Origin: an uncultured Bacteroidia bacterium
Lineage (GTDB): Bacteria > Bacteroidota > Bacteroidia > Bacteroidales > F082
DNA length: 64,000 bases
Reading direction: 5' to 3'
Assembly (NCBI GenBank): GCA_902799345.1
Contig: CADBZW010000006.1
Location: forward strand, 46,947 to 110,946
Shown: in pieces, positions 32,395 through 39,775 of the stretch
How the letters are laid out: each line of letters opens with the position of its first letter
Numbering within the stretch: position 1 is the stretch's first letter
Translations under genes and position numbers: made by a program
Notes under the pieces: generated by a model
What the model saw: the letters and a program-made list of their open reading frames with translations, nothing else
What the model was told of the DNA's origin: nothing
Databases searched by the model: none

Positions 32395-32802
32395 AATTTT
32401 AGAAGTCTTAATGAAAGGTTTCCGCATGTTCACGATGTCCATCACATTGCCGAAGATGCTGAAGACAGCGAATCCCATAAACAATGAAAGTACGGTGGTG
32501 ACGATGATTCTAGAATGTTCACTCAACCACAACAGCATGACTGACTGTGCATTGAATGTGAAAAGCGGAATCTCGGCGGGCATGGAAAGCACGAAAGCGA
32601 TAGTGATGGCACCACTGATGATACCCACGACAAAAGCTGCCACCATAGCCCATTTGTAGCAGCGAATTGTGGCCTCTTGGTGCTGTTTGACATACTCCAC
32701 TGCATCCAAACGCTTGTTGAGCGATGCCATAAAGGCCTCGTTGTCATCGAAATGCGGTTGCTGGGCGAGGAAGAGTTCCTCAAGTTCTTTGTCTTTGTTC
32801 AT
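32386..32802 (-). CDS. Membrane protein encoded with the ECF sigma factor (possible anti-sigma)
   Basis: 138 residues. N-terminal ~50 residues are soluble and charged (EELFLAQQPHFDDNEAFMAS), then two helices (about 52-73 and 98-120). The start overlaps the sigma gene stop by 4 bp, so it is translationally coupled. N-terminal cytoplasmic domain plus membrane helices is the usual anti-sigma layout, but there is no zinc HxxxCxxC motif, so the role is inferred from position. Its last three or four codons and stop come from a REP-like palindrome (32382-32394), so the original C-terminus may have been replaced. Confidence 0.82.
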   Translation of the reverse strand: MNKDKELEELFLAQQPHFDDNEAFMASLNKRLDAVEYVKQHQEATIRCYKWAMVAAFVVGIISGAITIAFVLSMPAEIPLFTFNAQSVMLLWLSEHSRIIVTTVLSLFMGFAVFSIFGNVMDIVNMRKPFIKTSKIAP

Positions 32803-33275
32803 GGCTTCAGTTTCTCCTTTAGTTTGTCGCGTCCGCGCGAGAGTTGTTTCTTTACGGCATCTTCCGAGGTATCGGTGACGGCCGCTATTTCCTTGATATT
32901 ATAACCATTGAAATAAAATAGCGTGATAGCTGAGCGTTCCTTGGGCGGCAGGGTACGCAGGGCAAGATAGAGGTCTTGGTGCGCGAAGGAAGCATCGGCA
33001 GATGTGCTGCTGAGGAGTGCCCGTGCCTCATCAAGGCTTTCCGTGGTACGGCAACTGGCCTTGTGGTTGAGGAAGGTGTTGTGCGCAATCTTAAACAGCC
33101 ACGAGCGGAACCTCCCCTTCTCCTGATAGCCCGCTGACGAAAGGTAAGCCTTGACCAATGCGTCTTGTGCAAGGTCGTCGGCTTCGTCCTTGTTGCCGCA
33201 ACAGAGGTAGAGCAAGAAGCCTCGAAGTGCCTCCTGCTCTTGTTCCACAAGTTCTATGAATCTTTCGCGTGTCAC
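32799..33275 (-). CDS. ECF-type RNA polymerase sigma factor
   Basis: 158 residues. Region 2 at about 10-80 (NKDEADDLAQDALVKAYLS and RFRSWLFKIAHNTFLNH) and region 4 at about 105-155 (LPPKERSAITLFYFNGYNIK, DAVKKQLSRGRDKLKEKL). No extra domains. It would direct RNA polymerase to a small stress or signal regulon, controlled by the coupled membrane protein downstream. It starts 3 bp after the DUF6249-like gene, giving a three-gene operon. Confidence 0.94.
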   Translation of the reverse strand: MTRERFIELVEQEQEALRGFLLYLCCGNKDEADDLAQDALVKAYLSSAGYQEKGRFRSWLFKIAHNTFLNHKASCRTTESLDEARALLSSTSADASFAHQDLYLALRTLPPKERSAITLFYFNGYNIKEIAAVTDTSEDAVKKQLSRGRDKLKEKLKP

Positions 33276-33278
33276 GGA

Positions 33279-33761
33279 TTAGGCCTGTGTGGTTGTTTTG
33301 CTTTCCTCGGCTTCAATCTCCTTGGCGAGCATCTTTCGACCTACACCATAGTTGATGATGAAAGCGGCACCCACGGCCAGCAAAATCACGCCGAAAGCAA
33401 TGGCGGTCTCAACATCATCTGCCATGTGTATCTTCTGCGTATTGTTGCTTATTTTATTAATCAGGAAGATGCCAAATCCAATCAAACCGACACCTATTAT
33501 GGAAGTGATGCAGCCCCAAAGCAGTTTCGAAAGCAGTTTCTCCTTCAAGAGCTTTTTCTTGGGCGACATCTTTTTGAGCAGTTCCTCGACATCCATATCG
33601 GGATTTTTCTCCAAGGCCGCCATGACGACTTGTGTGCGAGCGTTGGTCTCGTTCATTTTTCGTCGTGTTTCCATCCAAATGAAGATAATGGGGAGTACGC
33701 ATCCGCATAAAATGATGGGTAACATGTTGATAAACTCCACCCAAATTACATTGCTATTCAT
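33279..33761 (-). CDS. DUF6249-like membrane protein
   Basis: 160 residues. Three hydrophobic helices (about 10-30, 80-102, 118-138) separated by a charged helical segment (MNETNARTQVVMAALEKNPD, MSPKKKLLKEKLLSK). This matches small membrane proteins often encoded with ECF sigma factors in Bacteroidetes. First gene of the sigma operon. Function unknown; a sensor or second anti-sigma component is possible. Confidence 0.8.
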   Translation of the reverse strand: MNSNVIWVEFINMLPIILCGCVLPIIFIWMETRRKMNETNARTQVVMAALEKNPDMDVEELLKKMSPKKKLLKEKLLSKLLWGCITSIIGVGLIGFGIFLINKISNNTQKIHMADDVETAIAFGVILLAVGAAFIINYGVGRKMLAKEIEAEESKTTTQA

Positions 33762-33863
33762 TTTCTTTTCGTTTTAGTGTTAGACTTCTGTTTTCTTGAA
33801 CCAGTTCGCCCTTATAACAAGTTAAGATGGCAAGAGGTGACGTCAGAAGAAAAATTTCATATA

Positions 33864-34253
33864 TTATTCCATCGGTATTTCAGGATGCGGCACGGAAAGC
33901 GGTTGTCCTTTTTGGGAAAGGTAGAACATATCAAGAATTACCGGCACACTGCCTCGGTTCTCGCCGTGATGGATGGTGCCTACCATCTCCACGACTGCCT
34001 CGCCTTCGTGAACGGTCTTCTCTTTCCCGTCGAGGGTGATGATGGTAAGCTCGCCTTGCTGCACCACGCCGTAGTTCATCACATCGTGATGGTGCCAGCC
34101 CAACTTCTTTCCGGGAGGAAACACGTAACGGATGGCCACTAACTCAGGTCGCCCGATAGGGTAGTCAGGCATCTCGGCTCCATCCCAACTCTGCGACGTG
34201 CGCAGGAGTTCGGTAATTTGCACATCAACAACGCTGTCGTCTTGTTTTTCCAT
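33864..34253 (-). CDS. Cupin-domain protein
   Basis: 129 residues. The double-stranded beta-helix core has metal-ligand-type motifs LGWHHHDVMNYGVVQQGELTI and GTIHHGENRG. Small cupins of this type are isomerases, dioxygenases or sensors; substrate unknown. Transcribed divergently from the lipoprotein at 34423. A -7 TAATTTTG (minus, 34311-34304) and the shared operator-like palindrome at 34321-34336 lie upstream. Confidence 0.88.
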   Translation of the reverse strand: MEKQDDSVVDVQITELLRTSQSWDGAEMPDYPIGRPELVAIRYVFPPGKKLGWHHHDVMNYGVVQQGELTIITLDGKEKTVHEGEAVVEMVGTIHHGENRGSVPVILDMFYLSQKGQPLSVPHPEIPME

Positions 34254-34320
34254 GGTTTTATATTTTTAGTGTAAATGGGTCACTGTTTTTCTGAATTCAT
34301 CTGCAAAATTACGTCAATTT

Positions 34321-34336
34321 TACAAATTTATTTGTA
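34321..34336. promoter_or_regulatory. Operator-like palindrome TACAAAT-TT-ATTTGTA
   Basis: 7-bp perfect arms. Overlaps the -33 TTTG (34331-34334) of the lipoprotein promoter and sits between both divergent -7 elements. Nearly the same as GACAAAT-TA-ATTTGTC at 41064-41079. Confidence 0.75.
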
Positions 34337-34359
34337 CATAAAAAATATTTGTACCTTTG
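34331..34359 (+). promoter_or_regulatory. Promoter of the lipoprotein gene
   Basis: -33 TTTG (34331-34334) and -7 TACCTTTG (34352-34359), 17-bp spacing. Confidence 0.8.
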
Positions 34360-34422
34360 CAAATCTATTACGAACAAAAGCAACAACTCAATTTCATTAG
34401 TATTAACCTAAAATTTATCATT

Positions 34423-34971
34423 ATGAGAAAGCTTACATTGATTGCAATCGCAGCATTTGCAATGACCTTTGCTGCATGTGGAAACAAGGGCGCCAACACC
34501 AATTCCGATGCAGACAAAAAGACCAATGACGCTCCTGCCAAGGTGGCTTACGAGCAGATTAACATCGAGAAGTACGGAGTTACTTTCGACATTTTGAAGG
34601 GCATGCGCCGCACCGACGACCCCTCCAACGACAACGGTGGCATTTGGACGCTTGTTCCCGAAGACGACAACGATTTCCCCATCTACGCCACAGTGCAGGC
34701 TGGTGTGTATGAATCCATGTTTGGACCTTACGACGACGAAAGAATCCAAAGGGAATTCGATGAAGACATTCCTGCAGAGGCCGTGAAGAAGCTTGACCTT
34801 GAGAAGAAGGAGTACACTTACTCCGTCGCTGGAGAAATCAGCGAGTTCCACCGTGTCATCTTCAAGGACAACCAACAAATCAACATCATGGTTGCCTATA
34901 CCGAAAGATGGGCTCCCAAACTCGGCGGCGAGGTCTGCGATCACATCCTGAACTCAGCCAAGTTCAATTAA
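34423..34971 (+). CDS. Small lipoprotein of unknown function
   Basis: 182 residues from MRKLTLIAIAAFAMTFAAC; the frame opens 22 codons earlier, inside the leader. The lipobox FAAC is followed by a Asn/Asp/Lys-rich linker and a ~135-residue alpha/beta domain (YGVTFDILKGMRRTDDPSND, DFPIYATVQAGVYES). Pattern resembles small periplasmic substrate-binding-like or stress proteins, but no family is recognised. Flanked by a strong promoter and a strong terminator, so it is a monocistronic unit. Confidence 0.88.
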   Translation: MRKLTLIAIAAFAMTFAACGNKGANTNSDADKKTNDAPAKVAYEQINIEKYGVTFDILKGMRRTDDPSNDNGGIWTLVPEDDNDFPIYATVQAGVYESMFGPYDDERIQREFDEDIPAEAVKKLDLEKKEYTYSVAGEISEFHRVIFKDNQQINIMVAYTERWAPKLGGEVCDHILNSAKFN

Positions 34972-34994
34972 TCAGGAAAACACCCTGAAAATCC

Positions 34995-35034
34995 AAAAAG
35001 GCAGCATCCGTCTAAACGGGTGCTGCCTTTTTTT
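34995..35034 (+). terminator. Intrinsic terminator of the lipoprotein gene
   Basis: Stem AAAAGGCAGCA / TGCTGCCTTTT extended by CCGT/ACGG, followed by a T-run; symmetric A/T flanks allow bidirectional use. Confidence 0.92.
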
Positions 35035-35078
35035 ATCATCCCAGACATCGAATCCGAATCGGCATCGGCTGGTCAAAT

Positions 35079-35201
35079 TCATGTCCTATTTATTCGATTG
35101 CCTGCGACGGCTGAGGTGCCAAAGGTGAGTATGATGGAGAAGGTTGTCGCGAGAAGCGTCAGCAAAAACTGTTTGGTATCGGACGAAGGTTTTTCTTTCA
35201 T
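35079..35201 (-). pseudogene. 40-residue N-terminal remnant of a membrane protein
   Basis: Starts MKEKPSSDTKQFLLTLLATT with one membrane helix and stops after 40 residues. The opening resembles the first helix of longer Bacteroidales membrane proteins I recall (EFLLTxxATTxSIxLTFGTxA pattern), so a truncation is likely, though a genuine small membrane protein is possible. It begins 2 bp after the winged-helix gene stop and shares its strand. The rest of the gap to the terminator shows no continuation of the family. Confidence 0.5.
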
Positions 35202-35203
35202 AG

Positions 35204-36259
35204 CTATTTTGTTTGAAATTTCATGTATCTATTCCATTCTTCTTGTAGGTCATCATTATGGTCTCCCATGAAGAACGTGGCTTGAAGGTCATCCTTGAAA
35301 GGCGTCCAGTTGCCGCAAATCACGCCGTCGTGGGCGATGATAGGCTGGAAGATGCCACTGTTGTTGTGCGCCTTGTGGCTATAATCGGGCGAGAGGACGA
35401 TGTCGCGACTCTTGTAGCCGATGAGGTATTCGTCGTAAGGCGGAATCAGGAGATATTTGCCTTTGCGGAAACCACGGGTGCGGCAATCATCCGTAAAATA
35501 AAATTCCCTGCATTTTTGTTGTAGAGACGGTGTGCACACCGTCTCTACATGCAGGTAATCACCTAAAATCTCAATTCCCCGCCTACAATCGTTGATATTC
35601 AGCCCCGACCACCACACGAAATCCTCCAAGGTGGCAGGCTGGCGGCTCTGGAAATATTTCCGCGCAAGCATCGCCAAAGCCTCGTCGCGGTCCATCTTGA
35701 CACGAGGCTTCACCTTGTCGGCAGCAAGGGCGTAGGTCGCCTTCATCGGTAACAGGTCGCCGCTGCAAAGCGTGCCTGACAGTTCGGCATAGCGGATGTG
35801 GTACGAAAGGCGATGCTCGTCCATGTGGATGTCTTTCTCTGACAAGGCTTCAACGAAGTCTTCCTTGGTCACGCTACCCTTGCCGGCAGCGGTTTGCACA
35901 AGGATTTCACGGATTTCCGTCACCTCCTCTTCGGGAATGCTGATTTTGTTGCTGTTCATCCACCCTTTGATGACCGCCAGCGCCTTCGCCGAACAAAGCT
36001 CGAGCAAAGGCCAATAGTCCTCAGCCGACACGAGTTGCCACGTGCCGCGCATCAGGTGCAGACGGATGATCTGTCCGCTGTCGAAGGCCTTTTTAAAGGC
36101 TTTGGCTGAGGGTTTCTTGGTCCGCATCGCCACCGCCCACCGCATCATGCGGTATTCCTGTGCCTGCATCGCACCCATATAATTCACCACCTCCTCAGGC
36201 TTGTCGAACTGCGGACAGATGAGCTGCTGGCTAAGAAGACGGAGGGCGACGGGATTCAT
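35204..36259 (-). CDS. Winged-helix (HTH_42/YcaQ-like) DNA-binding protein
   Basis: 351 residues from MNPVALRLLSQQL. The family opening is clear: VVNYMGAMQAQEYRMMRWAV, IIRLHLMRGTWQLVSAEDYW. Later parts give LEDFVWWSGL and LLIPPYDEYLIGYKSR. HTH_42 proteins include the YcaQ/AlkX crosslink-repair glycosylases and related DNA-binding proteins; glycosylase activity is not certain. A 30-bp palindrome (35520-35549) is inserted in frame around residue 240, adding about ten residues (VETVCTPSLQ). Ends 2 bp before the membrane-protein remnant. Confidence 0.88.
   Translation of the reverse strand: MNPVALRLLSQQLICPQFDKPEEVVNYMGAMQAQEYRMMRWAVAMRTKKPSAKAFKKAFDSGQIIRLHLMRGTWQLVSAEDYWPLLELCSAKALAVIKGWMNSNKISIPEEEVTEIREILVQTAAGKGSVTKEDFVEALSEKDIHMDEHRLSYHIRYAELSGTLCSGDLLPMKATYALAADKVKPRVKMDRDEALAMLARKYFQSRQPATLEDFVWWSGLNINDCRRGIEILGDYLHVETVCTPSLQQKCREFYFTDDCRTRGFRKGKYLLIPPYDEYLIGYKSRDIVLSPDYSHKAHNNSGIFQPIIAHDGVICGNWTPFKDDLQATFFMGDHNDDLQEEWNRYMKFQTK
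35520..35549. repeat. Translated palindrome in the winged-helix gene
   Basis: Perfect 30-bp palindrome with arms TGTAGAGACGGTGTG / CACACCGTCTCTACA. Read as V-E-T-V-C-T-P-S-L-Q in the gene, the same frame as the copies at 39219 and 51791. Confidence 0.9.
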
Positions 36260-36269
36260 GATGAAAGGC

Positions 36270-36656
36270 TTATTGGAACTTGGACATGAACTTCTCGCTC
36301 TCCACGACAAAACGCTCATGGAGGCCTTCACCGACAAGCGTTGTGCCTTCAAAACACTTCACCTCGAACACCAAGCGGCGGCGGTCCACTTCAACGAGTT
36401 CGGCATCGCAACGGATGGTGCTGCCCACCGGGCTGGCCTTCAGATGCTTGATGTTCACGGCGATGCCGACGGTAGTGTTGCCTTCGCCGATCTTGTCGCA
36501 AACGCCCATTAGGCAGGTCTTTTCCATCAGGGCAATCATGGCGGGGGTGGCAAACACCTCCAAGGCACCCGAACCATAAACGGCGGCAGTGTCTTTATGC
36601 TCAACCACAAGCTCTTCGCTGTGGCGCAAGCCTTTCAGGGTATCGAATTCTGTCAT
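36270..36656 (-). CDS. Fluoroacetyl-CoA thioesterase-like (hotdog) protein
   Basis: 128 residues from MTEFDTLKGLRH; the open frame has 16 more codons upstream overlapping the -7 TAATTTTG (minus, 36699-36692). VYGSGALEVFATPAMIALME contains Thr and Glu equivalent to the FlK catalytic pair, and VGIAVNIKHLKASPVG supplies the His; a C-terminal EVKCFEGTTLVGEGLHERFV strand completes the hotdog fold. Probably hydrolyses an acyl-CoA; substrate unknown. Ten bp upstream of the winged-helix gene, same strand, likely co-transcribed. Confidence 0.9.
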   Translation of the reverse strand: MTEFDTLKGLRHSEELVVEHKDTAAVYGSGALEVFATPAMIALMEKTCLMGVCDKIGEGNTTVGIAVNIKHLKASPVGSTIRCDAELVEVDRRRLVFEVKCFEGTTLVGEGLHERFVVESEKFMSKFQ

Positions 36657-36803
36657 AGCTAGAATGTTGAAATTGACATTTCTTGAAGATGCAAAATTAA
36701 ACAAAACTCCTTACCCTTGCTTGTAATTGCTGAAATAATCGTATTATTGCAATCAATTTTGAAAAAACAGCCTATACATTGTACCCAAACCAACCCAATT
36801 ATC

Positions 36804-39413
36804 ATGAAGAAACCGTTTTTTACCTTAATCCTCGCCCTTTGTTTTAGCACTTTATTCGGTCAAACCAATGGCCTCCAACATGTTATCGTGATGATGGCAG
36901 AACGCTACGACGACAGCCAACTGTCGCAAAAGACCGCCCTGATGACCAAGGAACAACGCCGTGATTTCGTCATCGCCGAGCGAAAGGCGTTTTGCCAGGC
37001 CTCGCAAGCCCAAGTGCTTGATTTCCTTGAAGGTTATAAGAGCAGCAACATAGTCAGCGACCTGAAAACCTTCTGGTCGTTCAACGGATTCAGCTGCTCG
37101 GCCACTGCCGATGTCATCTCACAATTGGCTGAGCGCAAGGATATTGCCATGATTATCCCCGATGAGATGCGCCCCATGATTCCTAACTACGAAAAGGCTC
37201 GTCCTGTCACTACAAAAGCCAACGCCTGGCACGTCGACAAGGTCAACGCGCCTGCGGTGTGGAGCTACAACGGCACGGGCTATACGGGCAACGGCGTCAT
37301 CATCGGCCACATCGACACGGGCGTCAACTACAACCACGTCGACATCGCCAACAGCATGTGGGACGGCGGCAGCGCCTTTCCTCACCACGGCTACGACGTC
37401 TTCTATCAAGACGACGACCCCATGGACGACGATGGTCACGGCACCCACACCGCTGGCATCTTGGCGGGACAAGGCACGGCAGGCACCCAAACGGGCATCG
37501 CTCCGGGAGCCAAAATCATGTCCATCAAGGTTTTGGGTGAAGACGGTCAAGGCGAAGCCACCCACCTGATCCAAGGTGTCGAGTTTGCCTTGGAACACGG
37601 GGCCCACATCCTCAACCTCTCGCTCAGCGACGTCGGCGCCGGCCCCTGCTATTACTACCGCGACGTCTTCGCCACCTGCCTCGACGCTGGCGTGGCGGCG
37701 GCTGTGGCCTGCGGCAACGAAGGGCAGACGCAATACACCTACCCTGTCCCTTACAACATCAGCGCCCCTGGCAACTGCCCTCCGGCATGGCTCCACCCCG
37801 ACCAAAGGAACCTCATCGAAGGCGGCCTGACCTCCGTCATCAGCATAGGCGCCACCGACTCCAACGACACGCACTGCGGCTTCTCGTCGGTCGGACCAAC
37901 GACATGGTCATCGGGCAGCAATGTCGGAAGTTATAACGACTATCCCTACGAAAACGGCGATGTCAACCAGCCCGGCTTGATACGTCCCGACATCTCGGCC
38001 CCAGGCGCCAACATCACCTCGTTGAACGCCCTGACCACCAACGGCTACACCGAGATGGACGGCACCTCGATGGCAACACCTTGTGTGGCAGGTGTGCTGG
38101 CCATGCTGCTTGAAGCCAACCCCGAGCTGAGTCCCGCCGAATTGGACTCCATCATCGAGCTTACCTCGGTGCGCGTCGGCAACACCATGAAAAACAACCG
38201 CGTAGGCTCGGGTCGTATCGACGCCTTAGCCGCCATGAATGCCCTGTTCCACCACGGCCCGACCAACCTCACCGCCGACTTCGACGGCGAGCAGGTCGTC
38301 CTCAACTGGACCGCCGCCCCCGAAGGCATCTCCTACCACGTCTATCGCGACGGCATACGCATCGCCAACAGCCTGACGGCGACCACCTATACCGACCACA
38401 TCAACTATGCGGGTTTTTATACCTATTATATCATCGCCCAGCTGGAAAACGACATGACCTCACTCCCCTCCAACTACGTCACCCTGACGAAGGCAGTCGA
38501 GGTTGAGGCCGAAGTCATCAACAACATGCGCGTGTCGCTGTCGTGGAACCTGCCTGCAGGCCTCTACGAGGGCTTCGAGTCAGGCGACTTCTACCAAAAC
38601 ATGTGGATCAACGACGCCACCAGCCCTTGGGTCATCACCACCACGCAACCCAACACCGGCACGTATTGCGCCAAGTCGACCAACACAGGGATGTTCTCCA
38701 ACAGTAAGATCTCGTTGGCGGTCAACCTGCCCACATCTTGCGTCGTAAGCTACTATGCCCGCGTCAATTGCTTCCCTCTCAACGGCTGCGGCTTCTTCGT
38801 CGATAACGTGCAATACGGCGAGACCTTGAAAGACGATGTGCCGTGGACGCGCTACACCGTCGCCATCAGTCCCGGAAACCACATCTTGGAATGGAAATAC
38901 TCCAATCAACTCGCTGAGGGAGAATACGATAACGCCTTCTATATCGACGACATCACCGTGGGCAATGCCTTTGACATCTATCGTGCCAACTGCGACGGCA
39001 GCGACGCCGAGCTGATTGCCTCAAACATCGCCGACGCCCATTATGTGGATTATGGTTGGGACGCCCTGCCCATTGGGCAATACAAATACGGCATCAGCAC
39101 CGATGGCGGAAACACCATTGCTTGGTCGGAATGTTTGGACAAGGAAGTGATGGCTGTTGATGAGAATGACGCAATGGAAATCAAGGTTTATCCTAATCCT
39201 ACAAATAATGTATTGTTTGTAGAGACGCGATTAATCGCGTCTCTACCAGCGAAATACATCATCACCAACGTGACAGGACAAACGCTGCTATCAGGCCATA
39301 TCACCAATGAAACCCAGCAAATTGATGTGACGGGTTTGGCTGAGGGAATGTATTTCGTTAGGATTCAAAACAATAGCAAGACTATTATCAAGAAATTCTG
39401 TATTGTAAAGTAA
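36804..39413 (+). CDS. Secreted subtilisin-family (S8) peptidase with T9SS sorting domain
   Basis: 869 residues. Signal peptide MKKPFFTLILALCFSTLFGQ, an N-terminal propeptide (~20-125), then the S8 domain: IIGHIDTGVNYNHVD (Asp ~171), DGHGTHTAG (His ~212) and MDGTSMATPCVAG (Ser ~422). A fibronectin III-like domain (~490-570), a cleaved-adhesin/MAM-like domain (~590-740), and the C-terminal T9SS domain (VYPNPTNNVL...GMYFVRI). A 28-bp palindrome (39219-39246) is translated inside that sorting domain. The protein should be exported by T9SS and digest proteins outside the cell. The longer in-frame upstream extension is non-coding-like. Confidence 0.93.
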   Translation: MKKPFFTLILALCFSTLFGQTNGLQHVIVMMAERYDDSQLSQKTALMTKEQRRDFVIAERKAFCQASQAQVLDFLEGYKSSNIVSDLKTFWSFNGFSCSATADVISQLAERKDIAMIIPDEMRPMIPNYEKARPVTTKANAWHVDKVNAPAVWSYNGTGYTGNGVIIGHIDTGVNYNHVDIANSMWDGGSAFPHHGYDVFYQDDDPMDDDGHGTHTAGILAGQGTAGTQTGIAPGAKIMSIKVLGEDGQGEATHLIQGVEFALEHGAHILNLSLSDVGAGPCYYYRDVFATCLDAGVAAAVACGNEGQTQYTYPVPYNISAPGNCPPAWLHPDQRNLIEGGLTSVISIGATDSNDTHCGFSSVGPTTWSSGSNVGSYNDYPYENGDVNQPGLIRPDISAPGANITSLNALTTNGYTEMDGTSMATPCVAGVLAMLLEANPELSPAELDSIIELTSVRVGNTMKNNRVGSGRIDALAAMNALFHHGPTNLTADFDGEQVVLNWTAAPEGISYHVYRDGIRIANSLTATTYTDHINYAGFYTYYIIAQLENDMTSLPSNYVTLTKAVEVEAEVINNMRVSLSWNLPAGLYEGFESGDFYQNMWINDATSPWVITTTQPNTGTYCAKSTNTGMFSNSKISLAVNLPTSCVVSYYARVNCFPLNGCGFFVDNVQYGETLKDDVPWTRYTVAISPGNHILEWKYSNQLAEGEYDNAFYIDDITVGNAFDIYRANCDGSDAELIASNIADAHYVDYGWDALPIGQYKYGISTDGGNTIAWSECLDKEVMAVDENDAMEIKVYPNPTNNVLFVETRLIASLPAKYIITNVTGQTLLSGHITNETQQIDVTGLAEGMYFVRIQNNSKTIIKKFCIVK
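39219..39246. repeat. Translated palindrome in the S8 T9SS domain
   Basis: Perfect 28-bp palindrome, left arm GTAGAGACGCGATT. Translated as V-E-T-R-L-I-A-S-L, same frame as 35520 and 51791 copies. Confidence 0.9.
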
Positions 39414-39423
39414 ACACACTATT

Positions 39424-39556
39424 GAGATTCCCCTGCGGGGAATGGCATGTTTGTTATTGTGTATACAGCGGCGGCAAGAGCAAGTTACCCCAAAGTAGCA
39501 CCTCATGCCGCCGCAGTTTACATACATATTACAACTCCATTCCCGAAGGGAATCTC
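39424..39556. repeat. 133-bp REPIN-like inverted-repeat element
   Basis: Left arm runs GAGATTCCCCTGCGGGGAAT ... GCGGCGGCA and the right arm, reverse complemented, GAGATTCCCTTCGGGAAT ... GCGGCGGCA. The ~55-nt arms match with indels and surround a ~25-bp centre. Lies between the S8 gene and the convergent XRE gene. Confidence 0.8.
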
Positions 39557-39562
39557 TCACTA

Positions 39563-39763
39563 TCAATCCTCCTCTTCCAAGAAGAAAATCTCCTCAACGG
39601 GTTTTCCAAACACCTGCGCCATTTTCAAGGCCAAGACCGTGGAGGGCACATACCGCCCTGATTCGATGGCATTGATCGATTGTCGGCTCACTCCGATGAG
39701 TTTGGCCAAATCTTCTTGCGTGAGGTTCTTTTCGGCCCGCGCCACTTTCAAGCGGTTCTTCAT
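39563..39763 (-). CDS. XRE-family HTH regulator (66 aa)
   Basis: MKNRLKVARAEKNLTQEDLA opens a compact Cro/CI-type HTH (TQEDLAKLIGVSRQSINAIE) ending in the usual GKPVEEIFFLEE. Residues 1-62 are the whole domain. It follows the thioredoxin-fold gene by 12 bp on the same strand. XRE monomers of this size bind as dimers to ~16-bp palindromes; GACAAAT-TA-ATTTGTC at its operon promoter (41064-41079) is the likely site. Confidence 0.95.
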   Translation of the reverse strand: MKNRLKVARAEKNLTQEDLAKLIGVSRQSINAIESGRYVPSTVLALKMAQVFGKPVEEIFFLEEED

Positions 39764-39775
39764 TGGGCGCGACGG

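Noticed and set aside
36717-36803. Upstream in-frame extension of the first S8 peptidase
   Set aside because: A normal signal peptide begins at 36804 and the extension covers the divergent promoter region.
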